Source: Saprospiraceae bacterium (GTDB taxonomy: Bacteria > Bacteroidota > Bacteroidia > Chitinophagales > Saprospiraceae). From it: 35,639 bases of DNA. A model generated the notes under the pieces. That model searched no databases, was not told where the DNA came from, and saw only the letters and a list, made by a program, of their open reading frames with translations. The first letter of the stretch is position 1; each line of letters begins with the position of its first letter. Positions 17,801 through 25,969 of this stretch are shown piece after piece. The stretch is taken from NCBI GenBank assembly GCA_020628645.1, contig JAHDES010000037.1:22575-58213 (forward strand), read 5' to 3'. A program made the position numbers and the translations under genes.

Positions 17801-18281
17801 AGGAATTGGTGTGCATAAATCACCTACCTTATATGGAGCATTTCCAACTGATCCTTATTCACACACACCTGCTGGAAGAGGGGCGCAACAACCCGGTATG
17901 ACGGGTCAGGTAAAAGAAGACATCCTTTGTAAATTTGGTGAATTAGGAGTCTTCTTGCACAAAAGAGCAATCGTTTTTAATCCATGCCTACTTCGTAAAA
18001 CGGAATTTTTAGATTCCGAACAATCTTTTGAATACCTTGATGTAAACGGACATATAAAAAATCTACACTTACCAGCTTCTTCGCTTTGTTTTACCTACTG
18101 CCAAGTTCCGATTATTTATAAAATTGGTACGAAAAACGAAATCACCATTACTACTCTAAATGATAAAATACACACAATAGATTCGCTGAATTTAGGTAGC
18201 CTTTATAGTCAAAAAATAGTGAAGCGAACTGGCGAAGTCCAATTAATTGAAGTGGAGCTAAAGCAAGAGCTTTTGAAATGA
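14838..18281 (+). CDS. Probable GH149 beta-1,3-oligoglucan phosphorylase
   Basis: This 1147-residue protein has no signal peptide, so it is cytoplasmic. It has an N-terminal beta-sandwich (about 30-330, with DNHWLFISSNGGLTAGRR), a helical barrel (about 380-1000) and a C-terminal beta cap. The motif TQRPEWNDANNALVG places D645 in EWND, matching the DWND motif whose Asp is the catalytic acid in GH94 phosphorylases. A Gly-rich AGRGAQQPGMTGQVKED segment near residue 1020 sits where phosphate binding is expected. Size, fold order and a neighbourhood of GH16, GH5 and SusCD fit GH149, which cleaves beta-1,3-glucan oligosaccharides with phosphate to glucose-1-phosphate. I infer the family from these features. 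A related GH94- or GH161-like phosphorylase is the alternative. A second in-frame ATG at residue 12 is also possible. Confidence 0.7.
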   Translation: MINQPVDKQVDMERIELHKEKFFKISNVDELRPFFMSVVSGDNHWLFISSNGGLTAGRRNSSFSLFPYYTDDKITESAEFTGSKTIFRIQTADQNYIWEPLSIRQTSLYNTTRNLYKNVYGNKLVFEEINHDLALSFQYEWNTSNQFGFVRKSRLKNLSNEPLSIELVDGIQNILPAKVGADLQNGTSNLVDAYKRNELIKSVGLGIFALSATIVDRAEPAESLKANIAWSLGLDSAKQLVSSLQLNAFRKGKTIQAEEDVKAEKGAYFLMDTITLAAGAEKKWTIVADVNKNHSAIVELIQQLNDKKQLSQLLEEDIQKGTDKLVHLVATADGLQFSKDSSRDSRHFSNTLFNIMRGGIFLNNYKIPKNDFVHYLKKINQEVAERNASFINNLGKEIDLFDLRAKTTTINDSDLKRIVLEYMPLTFSRRHGDPSRPWNKFDINTQNEHDGSVIYDYQGNWRDIFQNWEALTLSYPAYVESMIHKFLNTSTFDGYNPYRITKNGFDWETVEPDNPWAYIGYWGDHQIIYLLKFLEYIDDYAPNDLLQYFNQSIFVYANVPYKIKTYEDICSNPKDTIQFDFELDEAIRKERKKLGADGALLNNKKNEIHRVNFIEKILATLLSKISNLVPEGGIWLNTQRPEWNDANNALVGNGLSMVTVYYLRRFLSHLEQLLEKSTQENFDVSIEIQSFFEQINKGIKNYKQRSTTTFDDRARKTIVDALGKAGSTFRDAIYTNGFSGEQAKLSVDTLKEFILDTKLCIDHTIAANKRSDNLYHAYNLIQEHTKETLSLSYLDEMLEGQVAVLSAGYLSSSETLEVLNSMKKSALFRPDQYSYILYPNKNLPRFLAKNNLTADDINTSGLLKSLIENEDVSIVEKDIHETYHFNGDFQNANDLTAALDQLDDHLYGDQLAKGRTEVLQTFEKLFEHRKFTGRSGTFFGYEGLGSIYWHMVSKLLLAVQECSLQAIQNNENPAVIGGLLDHYYEINEGIGVHKSPTLYGAFPTDPYSHTPAGRGAQQPGMTGQVKEDILCKFGELGVFLHKRAIVFNPCLLRKTEFLDSEQSFEYLDVNGHIKNLHLPASSLCFTYCQVPIIYKIGTKNEITITTLNDKIHTIDSLNLGSLYSQKIVKRTGEVQLIEVELKQELLK

Positions 18282-18380
18282 TAAATATAGCTTCTCAACT
18301 CGATACGCTTTGTTTCCATAAAATTCCTTCTTTATCGCTACCTTTGACGATTGAATAAAAGAATAAAAAAATCAACATAA

Positions 18381-19091
18381 ATGGTAGCCACTAAACCTGC
18401 TGCAACAATTTTGCTGGGTCGAGACAATGATGGCATTTTTGAAGTCTTATTACTCAAACGAAATAAAGCATTGGCTTTTGCAGGAGGGCTCTGGGTCTTT
18501 CCTGGTGGAAAAATTGAAGCAGATGAAATCGCACAATTTGACAAGGAGTTAGATGCAGCAAAACTCGCTGCTTCGCGCGAAACCAAAGAAGAAGCCAATC
18601 TCTCGATAGACCCAAAACAATTGGTATTTTATCGCCATTGGACCACACCTGTTATTGAACCACGCCGTTTTGCCACTTATTTCTTTTATGCTAAAGTTGA
18701 TATGGAGCACACCCAAGTCCAAATAGATGATAATGAAATCAAGGAACACCTTTGGATCAATCCCGCGGAGGCTTTACAAACCTTTAAAACAGGAAAATTA
18801 GCCATGCTCCCTCCTACCCTGATGAGTTTACAATTGATCCATAAATGTAAAACAGCTAGCGAAGCTGAATCGCACTTAAAAAAGGAGACGCCTATTTTTG
18901 TATTGCCTGTTTTGGATTCTATAGACGGAAAAATGATCTGTATTTATGAAGGAGACGCTGGTTATCCAAATTCAGATGCTAGTGCCGAAGGGCCTCGCCA
19001 CCGTTTGATTCTCGATTTTGCCAATAAGGATTTTCGTTTTGAATACAAGGATTGTGCTGTTTTACCTGTAAATGGAGGAATGCACTTATGA
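18381..19091 (+). CDS. Nudix hydrolase of the NUDT7/8/19 (CoA diphosphatase-like) type
   Basis: This 236-residue cytoplasmic protein has the substrate-side phrase FAGGLWVFPGGKIEADE (about 33-49) and the Nudix core RETKEEANL (66-74), with the catalytic Glu residues E70 and E71. The box is split by about 16 residues between E49 and R66, where the canonical spacing is 7. Such an insertion is known in the NUDT7/NUDT19 branch, which hydrolyses CoA or acyl-CoA. The C-terminal extension (about 140-236) contains MLPPTLMSLQLI, also seen in NUDT19-like proteins. The substrate is therefore probably CoA or acyl-CoA, by inference. It opens a three-gene unit; the next gene starts inside its stop codon (ATGA at 19088-19091), and GGAGG at 19074-19078 could serve that start. 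Confidence 0.85.
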   Translation: MVATKPAATILLGRDNDGIFEVLLLKRNKALAFAGGLWVFPGGKIEADEIAQFDKELDAAKLAASRETKEEANLSIDPKQLVFYRHWTTPVIEPRRFATYFFYAKVDMEHTQVQIDDNEIKEHLWINPAEALQTFKTGKLAMLPPTLMSLQLIHKCKTASEAESHLKKETPIFVLPVLDSIDGKMICIYEGDAGYPNSDASAEGPRHRLILDFANKDFRFEYKDCAVLPVNGGMHL

Positions 19092-20029
19092 AACAAATTG
19101 AACCCATACGCATCGAACTTTCCCTCGGTATCATGTTTCCTTCTGTGAATTGTTATTTGGTTGAAGGCGACCCCTTGACTTTAGTAGATTGTGGGTTAGA
19201 TGGGGCTGAAAATTGGGCTAAACTTCAAGCCACTTTAGCAGAAAATGGCTATAAAGTAAATGACATTGAGCAAATCTTAATCACACACGAACATCGAGAT
19301 CATATTGGTTTACTCCCTCAACTTCTAGAACATTCCAATGCCATTATACGTGCGCCTCAAATGATTAAAGGATGGTTTGAACAGCCAGATGAGCTAATGA
19401 GAAGCTATTTAAACTTTAGCATTCATTTATTTGATACCATTGGATTTCCAGAACAATTAAAAAAAGATAGCCTTCAGTATATCGAATTAATGCGCACCTA
19501 CCCTGCTGTTAATGATAGTAGTCGTTTTGCGTTTTTTAAAGCAGGAGATACGGTTGAAATGGGAAATACGACTTGGGAAATTTTGAATACTCCTGGTCAT
19601 TGTCCTACACAATTTGTCTTTGTACAAGCGGAACAAGAACGCATTTTTAGTAGTGATATGTTGCTACCACTCGCACCCATGCCCATTGTCGTAGAAGATC
19701 CAAATCAAGAAGGAAAACCTATTCCTGCCTTACGTCAATTATTAGATTCTTTTGAACGATTAAAAGTGTATAATTTTCAAAAAGTCTATCCCGGTCATGG
19801 CCCTGTTTTTGAAAATGCAAATACGATCATTGACAAACAATTAGCTCGAATAGAACAACGCAAAGAAGAATGTTTATCTTACTATCAAGCAGGGCATAAA
19901 ACGGTTTATGAAATTCATCAAAAAATGTATCCATATCATCAAATGCCTCCTAATTATAGTGGCATTCACATGATAATGGGTTATTTAGACGTATTAAAAG
20001 AAGAAGGAAAACTTACCATTGAGATATGA
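19088..20029 (+). CDS. Metallo-beta-lactamase-fold hydrolase
   Basis: This 313-residue protein carries the metal-binding signature H67-E-H69-R-D71-H72 (THEHRDHIG), then TPGHCPTQFVF with the next His ligand, SSDMLLP with the bridging Asp, and YPGHGP with the last His. All ligands for two zinc ions are present. The overall pattern (MFPSVNCYLVEG, LVDCGLDG) resembles glyoxalase-II/LACTB2-like members, and the C-terminal 60 residues (ARIEQRKEECLSYYQAG) form the helical cap typical of this group. The start at 19088 overlaps the Nudix stop and is preferred over an upstream in-frame ATG at 19052 that would extend into the Nudix gene. The substrate is unknown; a thioester-type substrate would match the neighbours. 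Confidence 0.9.
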   Translation: MKQIEPIRIELSLGIMFPSVNCYLVEGDPLTLVDCGLDGAENWAKLQATLAENGYKVNDIEQILITHEHRDHIGLLPQLLEHSNAIIRAPQMIKGWFEQPDELMRSYLNFSIHLFDTIGFPEQLKKDSLQYIELMRTYPAVNDSSRFAFFKAGDTVEMGNTTWEILNTPGHCPTQFVFVQAEQERIFSSDMLLPLAPMPIVVEDPNQEGKPIPALRQLLDSFERLKVYNFQKVYPGHGPVFENANTIIDKQLARIEQRKEECLSYYQAGHKTVYEIHQKMYPYHQMPPNYSGIHMIMGYLDVLKEEGKLTIEI

Positions 20030-20442
20030 CAAAAACTGCCATCATTGAACGGATGAAAAATTTTCGTCCTCCATTTTTAGATTTATTTGAATGTACCATC
20101 ACGGATGTCGATCCAAAAAAAGGCATTTGTGAAATGGATTTCATGGTGAACAAAACCTATTGTCATTCTGGAAATATTATTCAAGGTGGATTTATCACGA
20201 TGATGCTTGATGCCGTCAGTTCACATGCTGCTTTTGTACTAAATGAAAATCTAACAGTAGTTTCCACATTAGAACTAAAAGTAAGTTATTTCGCACCCAG
20301 TTTTAATGGTGCATATCATGCCATTGGAAAAGTAGAAAAACTTACTCGCAATTTTGCTTTTCTATCTGCTGAATTATTCAATAAAGACGGAATACGAACG
20401 GCTAGTTTGACGGCTACAGCTAAGATTTCTTATAAAAAATAA
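20026..20442 (+). CDS. PaaI-like hotdog-fold acyl-CoA thioesterase
   Basis: This 138-residue cytoplasmic protein has the PaaI/YbgC-like hotdog pattern. A first strand (LFECTITDVDPKKGICEMDFM) is followed by a turn CHSGNIIQGGFITMMLDA (residues 46-63), which holds the Asn50/Gly-rich element and Asp62 usual at the active site. Later come LELKVSYFAPSFNGAYHAIGKVEKLTRNFAFLSAEL and a C-terminal TATAKISYKK. Members of this family hydrolyse acyl-CoA, often phenylacetyl- or medium-chain derivatives. The start codon overlaps the stop of the metallo-hydrolase (ATGA at 20026-20029), indicating translational coupling. Six bases after its stop the convergent outer-membrane protein gene ends. Confidence 0.9.
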   Translation: MTKTAIIERMKNFRPPFLDLFECTITDVDPKKGICEMDFMVNKTYCHSGNIIQGGFITMMLDAVSSHAAFVLNENLTVVSTLELKVSYFAPSFNGAYHAIGKVEKLTRNFAFLSAELFNKDGIRTASLTATAKISYKK

Positions 20443-20448
20443 AGCTAT

Positions 20449-21123
20449 TTATAACCGAAATCGTAAGCCCATCGAAATTGGAATTTCATTTCGTATAAAG
20501 TCAAAAACCACACTCTCCGAACGTTGTTCCTCCAATGTAAAAGAAGGACTATTGTATGTATAGCGATTATATCCAAAGTCAAATAAAAATAATTTAGTTC
20601 CTAATATTAAATCTATTTTTTTGGTAAATGGAGACGTAATATTGGTATAAATTCCTGCTCCCATTCCCCACAAGGTATTACCTTCTGGAAAAAGAGAAGA
20701 AATCTTTGGAATAATATAGTTTTGATCCAATCCTAAAGAAATAATTGGAGCAAGTAGCAAACTCATCTTTTCAGTTTCAATGATTTGTTTACCCCAATAA
20801 AAACTACTTTGAATTCGGAATTTTTCTCGCTTAAATCCAGCAATTATTTCGGAACCTGCTATAGGATGAATTTCTATTTGCGTATTATCGCTATCCATTT
20901 CAAAATAAAAGATTTCAAATTCCAATCCTCTTTCTTTACCCTTTTTGGTCTTTTTAGACCAAGCAATTTTTGCAAAATTAAATCCAAAATAATTCGCATC
21001 AGGATAGAAATCGGCTATTGCGCCACCTTGAAGGGTCAAATAGGTTCTATCTTTTTTGAAATCTTGTGCAAAAGAATTTATAGCAAATAATAGAGTGGAT
21101 AAAAATAATATAGCTCCTTTCAT
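20449..21123 (-). CDS. Outer-membrane beta-barrel protein, unknown function
   Basis: This 224-residue protein has a signal peptide (MKGAILFLSTLLFAINSFAQ). The body is made of alternating beta strands rich in aromatic residues, such as LTLQGGAIADFYPD, YFGFNFAKIAWSK, GLEFEIFYFEMDSD and KLFLFDFGYNRYTY. It ends in PISMGLRFRL, which fits a small outer-membrane barrel of about eight to ten strands. I chose the ATG at 21123; an upstream ATG adds eight polar residues before the signal. The specific family is not recognised. It lies 75 bp downstream of the TolC-like gene on the same strand, so it may be the last gene of the efflux operon. Its stop is 6 bp from the convergent thioesterase stop. Confidence 0.8.
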   Translation of the reverse strand: MKGAILFLSTLLFAINSFAQDFKKDRTYLTLQGGAIADFYPDANYFGFNFAKIAWSKKTKKGKERGLEFEIFYFEMDSDNTQIEIHPIAGSEIIAGFKREKFRIQSSFYWGKQIIETEKMSLLLAPIISLGLDQNYIIPKISSLFPEGNTLWGMGAGIYTNITSPFTKKIDLILGTKLFLFDFGYNRYTYNSPSFTLEEQRSESVVFDFIRNEIPISMGLRFRL

Positions 21124-21198
21124 TCTGTGTATTTCTTGTTTAAACAAAAAAGATAGTTCTATATCTAAACGTAAAAACCAAAAAATATTATATCCTGT

Positions 21199-22524
21199 TT
21201 ACTGTACCAATCCCCCAATCAATTGTAAAATATCCGTTTCAATTGTTTTTAAATTAAAAAAAGCATCCAGACGAGACTGCTGTGCATTGAGATACGCTAG
21301 TTGGATCGCTCGATAATCAAATGAGCTAATTTGTGCCCCTTTAAAACGTTCATTCGCAATAGAAAGATTTTGCTGGGCATTGTCAATCAAAGTGGAGGTA
21401 ATTTCTAGTAAACGTTTTTGATTATTATAATTCGCTAAAGCAATTTCTACTTGTGCTGCAAGATTTCGTTTGGCGTCTTCTATATTATATTGGGTAACGA
21501 GCTCCTGCATCTTCGCATTTTCAATACTTCGTTTTCTAGCACCTGCATCGTATAAACGGTAGCTCGCACTTAAATTAACAAAACCATTAAAGGTTTTTGC
21601 AGTTAAGGCATCAATGCTGATTTCCATACCTTGCGCTACGCCTGTTCCTTGAGATAAGGTAGCGTTGTAGCTCGCCCCCGCCCCTACTGCAATGATGGGT
21701 GAACGCGTTGCTTCTGCCAATCGCGTATTAATATTTCCTAATTCACGCGCGATAAACAGATTTTGAAGATTACGATTGTTATTAAAGAGAGTTGTTTTAA
21801 GTTCTTCTAATTGATAATCAGGTGCTTCATATACTAAGGCTTCCGTTAATTGATACGTTTTGGTAAAATCATCTACACCCATGGTTAGATTGAGATTGCG
21901 AAAGGCATTTTCCAGATTTTGAACTTGAATGAGATAAGTTGTGGAATCATTCAGATACGCATCTTGGGTTTGTAAGAGGTCAAATTTTCCAGCTTGCCCA
22001 AACTCTTGTCGTACTTCTTGTCGTGCAATTCGATCCCGCGATAAATCCAATAATTCTTCTAAAGTAGTGATGCGTTCTTGCTGAATAAGCGTTTGATAAT
22101 AGGCTAAAATAATGGCACGTGTCGTATTTTCTACTGTAATTTCTGCATTCAATTCGCCTTGTGCTTCGATTTGTTCGAGTTGCTGTTTGGAGATTTTAAA
22201 TTGATTACCATTGTATAAGACCCAATTGGCATTGACAGCAGGTGTGATTCCTGTCCCAAAAGAAGATAATTCCGTTAAAAAAGAGGCTGGATTATCTTGA
22301 TTGGTGTAGGTATTATTATTATTTAAACTTAAATCTACCGTTGGATATCGCCCCGTAGCTTGCCACGTATTATTGTTTTGGGCAATAGCGATATTTTGTT
22401 CCGCTATTTTAATTTGGTAATTATTTTCCAAACCCATTTTGATAGCATCTGCCAAACTGAGGGGTGCTTGAGCCGTTATTAAATTAGCGATTAACAAGAG
22501 ACAAAAGAAAAGTATATTTTTCAT
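21199..22524 (-). CDS. TolC-family outer-membrane efflux protein
   Basis: This 441-residue protein begins with a signal peptide (MKNILFFCLLLIANLITAQ). It has two repeated TolC modules. The first includes ADAIKMGLENNYQIKIAEQNIAIAQNN and the second includes RNLQNLFIARELGNINTRLAEATRSPIIAVGAG. Long coiled-coil helices such as QQNLSIANERFKGAQISSFDYRAIQLAYLNAQ support an outer-membrane channel with a periplasmic tunnel. It should complete the tripartite pump with the RND transporter and adaptor encoded upstream. The double-hairpin element B lies in the 117-bp gap between the RND gene and this one, where it could reduce or stabilise the downstream message. Confidence 0.93.
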   Translation of the reverse strand: MKNILFFCLLLIANLITAQAPLSLADAIKMGLENNYQIKIAEQNIAIAQNNNTWQATGRYPTVDLSLNNNNTYTNQDNPASFLTELSSFGTGITPAVNANWVLYNGNQFKISKQQLEQIEAQGELNAEITVENTTRAIILAYYQTLIQQERITTLEELLDLSRDRIARQEVRQEFGQAGKFDLLQTQDAYLNDSTTYLIQVQNLENAFRNLNLTMGVDDFTKTYQLTEALVYEAPDYQLEELKTTLFNNNRNLQNLFIARELGNINTRLAEATRSPIIAVGAGASYNATLSQGTGVAQGMEISIDALTAKTFNGFVNLSASYRLYDAGARKRSIENAKMQELVTQYNIEDAKRNLAAQVEIALANYNNQKRLLEITSTLIDNAQQNLSIANERFKGAQISSFDYRAIQLAYLNAQQSRLDAFFNLKTIETDILQLIGGLVQ

Positions 22525-22581
22525 TATAGAGAATATGATCTTTTAAGTATAAAGGATACTCACTTTTATTAAAATTATTAT

Positions 22582-22633
22582 GTGAGTTAAGAAACTCGCT
22601 AGATATATTTCGGAGAAGTTAAGAAACTTCTCC
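22582..22633. repeat. Double-hairpin intergenic element, copy B
   Basis: Read on the plus strand: first hairpin GAGTT, loop AAGA, AACTC (22584-22597, extendable by a wobble pair), then TAGATATATTTC, then GGAGAAGTT, loop AAGA, AACTTCTCC (22612-22633). Its reverse complement aligns closely with copy A at 2077-2128. Shared parts are GAAGTTTC-TAACTTC, CCGAAATATATC and CGAGTTTCTTAACTCGC. It lies within the efflux operon between the RND and TolC genes. Relative to copy A it is inverted, so both hairpins are in reversed order. Confidence 0.85.
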
Positions 22634-22641
22634 AATCATTT

Positions 22642-25600
22642 TTACAACACATTCGATAACACCATTACAAATAAAAGAATGATGATTAAAACCATCCAGA
22701 TCGCACCATATCTTCCATTGGCATCTTTTACGGCTGGTTCCATGGCTTCATAAGTACTACGCTCACCATTCCAAGCATAAGAGAAATAGTATTTTGCTCT
22801 ATTCGTCGCAATTAATAAAATGGGTAATAAAACTAAAATAATCACCGTGACAAATAGCAACCCAAAGGAAACAGAAATTGCCATCGGAATTAAAAACTGA
22901 GCTTGAAAACTCGTTTCAAATAACAAAGGCGTTAATCCTGCTACTGTCGTTATAGAAGTTAATATAATAGGACGAAAACGGGATAAGCCTGCCTCATACA
23001 AAGCGTCCATTTGCCCCATTCCTGTTTTGAGTAAATTATTATACGCTGATATAAATACCAAGGCATCGTTCACTAAAATTCCGATCAATGCCAATGTTCC
23101 TAAATTAGAAAACATACTAATCTGAAAGTCCATTAAATAATGTCCCCAAGCCACCCCAATTAATCCAAAAGGAATCAACAAGAAAACGACTAGCGTTTGA
23201 CTAATAGAACTAAACGTCAATGCAATCACGATGAACATCAAAAAGAGGGTAAGCGCACCATAGGTGGGCATATTGCGAAAGGCTTTTTGCTGCTCCCTGC
23301 TTTGTCCATCTAAATTTGCAGTTACAGAAGGATACTTCGACAAAATGGGCGGAATAATATCACTTTCCAAACTTGTATTAATCTCTGAGGAAGAAACCTT
23401 GTCATTGGCGATATCCGCTTCTATTTTTACTTCGCGTTTTCCATCGATATGATTGATTGCAATCACTCCTCGATCTACTTCTAAATTGGCGACATCTCCC
23501 AAACGATATTCTTGTCCCCCCGCAAATCGAACGCGCATATTTTCGAGTTGCTTGATGTTATTACGATAAGATTCATCATAACGCACCCAAACGCGCACTT
23601 CATCTCGCCCACGTTGTAAACGTTGAATTTCACTACCAAAATAGCCTTGTCTGACTTGACCGATGATATCTTGGATACTCAAGCCTAAATAGTCCGCTTT
23701 AGGTTTTAAACTGAGATTAATTTCACGTAATCCTTCTTGATTATTATCTACTACATCTTTTAATTCTGCTAATTTCAACATCGCATTTTTGACCTCAACA
23801 GTAGCAGCATTGAGTTCTTTATAATTATCTCCAACTAGAGATACTTCAACAGGTTTTCCAAAAGGAGAAAAGCCTCCAAAAGTAAGCGTTTCTGCCTCTG
23901 GTAAAGGGCCTAATTGATCGCGTACCTTATTGGTCACCATCACCGTAGAAATATCGCCTCGTTCTTCTGCATTTAGAAGAGTCAGCACTACCCTACCCTC
24001 ATAAGTTGTAGGCCCAACTACACGTTCAACATTGATGATAGGATGAACAGAATCTCCCAAATATTCTGCTTTTAAATCGGTATTAACATCATCCGAGACT
24101 TCTTGAATACGTTGGAGAAAATTATCCGTAATTTTTTCAGAAGTTCCTGCGGGTAATTTTAAATTAATTTCTACGGTATCTCCTTCTATAAATGGAAAAA
24201 AAGTGGTTTTGACAATTCCACCAGCTAAAGCTCCTCCAGTTACCAATAATGCCCCCATGATGATCCCAAAACTCATCATTTTGTTATTCATCGAAAAACG
24301 CAAAATTGGGGCATACAATTTATCTCGAAACCAAAACATTACATCATCTAAAAATTTAGAGACTTTATTTTTTTGGTGCCCTTCTGCCATTGCTTTGGAG
24401 TGCGCGACGTGTGCGGGTAAGACCAATGCGCCTTCTACGAGTGAAAATATCAAACATAGAATTACTACCGTCGCCATCGAAGAAAAGAAATCACCAATTT
24501 GTCCATCAATATAATAGAATAAATTAAAGGCAATAACAGTCGTGGTAATCGCTGCAAATACAGCTGGCAAGACTTCCATTGTCCCTTCCAAAGCGGCTTT
24601 GTAGCGTGGCATGCCACCTTCATATTTTTGGTAAATATTTTCGCTAATGACAATTCCATCATCTACCAGTATACCAATCACCAGTATCATCCCAAATAAA
24701 GAAATTACATTGATCGTAATCCCCAAAAGATTGGCAAAAAAGAACATTCCAGCAAAAGAAATAGGAATTGATAATGCTACCCAGAATGCGAGTCGCCAAT
24801 TGAGAAACATCGCCAATAATATGAGGACAATGAAAAATCCCATGACGCCATTTTCGGTTAATAAACCAATTCGATCTTGGAGTACGACGGATTGATCTCG
24901 AATTAAAGTGGCTTTGACGACTTCATTTTCAGCATTAAATTTTTCTAGATATTCTTTGACCTTGTCCGTTACAGGAATAATATCTTCCCGAATGGTGGTA
25001 TTTACGGTCACGATAACCGAAGGGGCATCATTTAAATAGGATCGATTGGGATTATCCGCCCATTTATCTCGAATATCAGCCACTTCATGGAGTCGAACAA
25101 TGTTTCCTGAATTGGAGGTACGAACCACAATATCACGGAGACCAGCACTATAATAATTTTTGTTTCTGGCACGAATGAGGAGCTCTTCTTTATCGCCTTT
25201 TACCGTTCCTCCAGTTAAATCTAAATTAGCTTTTTGAACGGCAAAAGTGGCTTCTTGAAAGGTCATTTGGAAACGACGTAAGTCAGCTTCTCGAAAAGCA
25301 ATTTCAATTTCTTCTTCTGGAAAACCACTTAATTCGACTTGAGAAATACCTTCTATTGCTCGCAAATCATCTTCTACTTCATAAGCGAATTTTTTCAAGC
25401 TTTTTAAATCAACATTCCCACTTAGGGCAAAATTTATCGCAAAATCAATTTGTTCTACTTTAAATATAGTGGGCGGTTCTAGCGCAACGGGAAAGGAATT
25501 AATTCGATCTACGGCATTTTTGACATCTTGTAGTACATTGTCAATATTCGCTCCTTTTTCGACTTCAATTTGAACGCTTCCTGCATTTTCTGATGAAACT

Positions 25601-25848
25601 GAAGTGACGCGCTCTACCCCATTAACACCTTTGAGGTTTTCTTCAATTTTTTGAATAACACCTTCTTCCATTTCTTCGGGAGAAGCCCCTGGATAGACCG
25701 CTTGAATGGCAATAAATCGAAGGGTCACTTGCGGAAAAAAGGTGGTTTTAAGACTAAACATTCCAAATGCTCCCATTGCTAAAATGGTAAACATCAACAG
25801 ATTGGCAGCTAGTCGAGAATGTAGAAAATAATGTATAATAGATCGCAT
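22642..25848 (-). CDS. RND-family (HAE1-like) multidrug efflux transporter
   Basis: This 1068-residue inner-membrane protein has the RND layout: a first helix (LLMFTILAMGAFGMFSLK), a large periplasmic loop with the QAVYPGASPEEMEE motif, a membrane block, a second large loop and a second block of helices. The fourth helix contains the proton-relay aspartates (GILVDDGIVISENIY), and the second half has the matching ILVNDALVFISAYN. The porter domain phrase GVNGVERVTSVSSENAGS is typical of HAE1/AcrB-like exporters rather than of heavy-metal pumps. It should export hydrophobic or aromatic compounds through the TolC protein. The periplasmic adaptor gene lies 121 bp upstream and MarR controls the operon, as inferred from operator placement. 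The substrate is not known. Confidence 0.95.
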   Translation of the reverse strand: MRSIIHYFLHSRLAANLLMFTILAMGAFGMFSLKTTFFPQVTLRFIAIQAVYPGASPEEMEEGVIQKIEENLKGVNGVERVTSVSSENAGSVQIEVEKGANIDNVLQDVKNAVDRINSFPVALEPPTIFKVEQIDFAINFALSGNVDLKSLKKFAYEVEDDLRAIEGISQVELSGFPEEEIEIAFREADLRRFQMTFQEATFAVQKANLDLTGGTVKGDKEELLIRARNKNYYSAGLRDIVVRTSNSGNIVRLHEVADIRDKWADNPNRSYLNDAPSVIVTVNTTIREDIIPVTDKVKEYLEKFNAENEVVKATLIRDQSVVLQDRIGLLTENGVMGFFIVLILLAMFLNWRLAFWVALSIPISFAGMFFFANLLGITINVISLFGMILVIGILVDDGIVISENIYQKYEGGMPRYKAALEGTMEVLPAVFAAITTTVIAFNLFYYIDGQIGDFFSSMATVVILCLIFSLVEGALVLPAHVAHSKAMAEGHQKNKVSKFLDDVMFWFRDKLYAPILRFSMNNKMMSFGIIMGALLVTGGALAGGIVKTTFFPFIEGDTVEINLKLPAGTSEKITDNFLQRIQEVSDDVNTDLKAEYLGDSVHPIINVERVVGPTTYEGRVVLTLLNAEERGDISTVMVTNKVRDQLGPLPEAETLTFGGFSPFGKPVEVSLVGDNYKELNAATVEVKNAMLKLAELKDVVDNNQEGLREINLSLKPKADYLGLSIQDIIGQVRQGYFGSEIQRLQRGRDEVRVWVRYDESYRNNIKQLENMRVRFAGGQEYRLGDVANLEVDRGVIAINHIDGKREVKIEADIANDKVSSSEINTSLESDIIPPILSKYPSVTANLDGQSREQQKAFRNMPTYGALTLFLMFIVIALTFSSISQTLVVFLLIPFGLIGVAWGHYLMDFQISMFSNLGTLALIGILVNDALVFISAYNNLLKTGMGQMDALYEAGLSRFRPIILTSITTVAGLTPLLFETSFQAQFLIPMAISVSFGLLFVTVIILVLLPILLIATNRAKYYFSYAWNGERSTYEAMEPAVKDANGRYGAIWMVLIIILLFVMVLSNVL

Positions 25849-25969
25849 TGGAAAATGGATGTTCTTTTTAGATAATTGAGATTAAATCGCGTAAAAAAAG
25901 ATATTCAAAATGCAAATTTAAAATAGTGTTACTTTAATTGCGCTTGAACTTGATACTTGAGTTTGAACT

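Noticed and set aside
19052-19087. Earlier ATG for the metallo-hydrolase
   Set aside because: It would overlap the Nudix gene by 40 bases and add a Cys-rich stretch foreign to the family. The ATGA overlap at 19088 is the expected arrangement.
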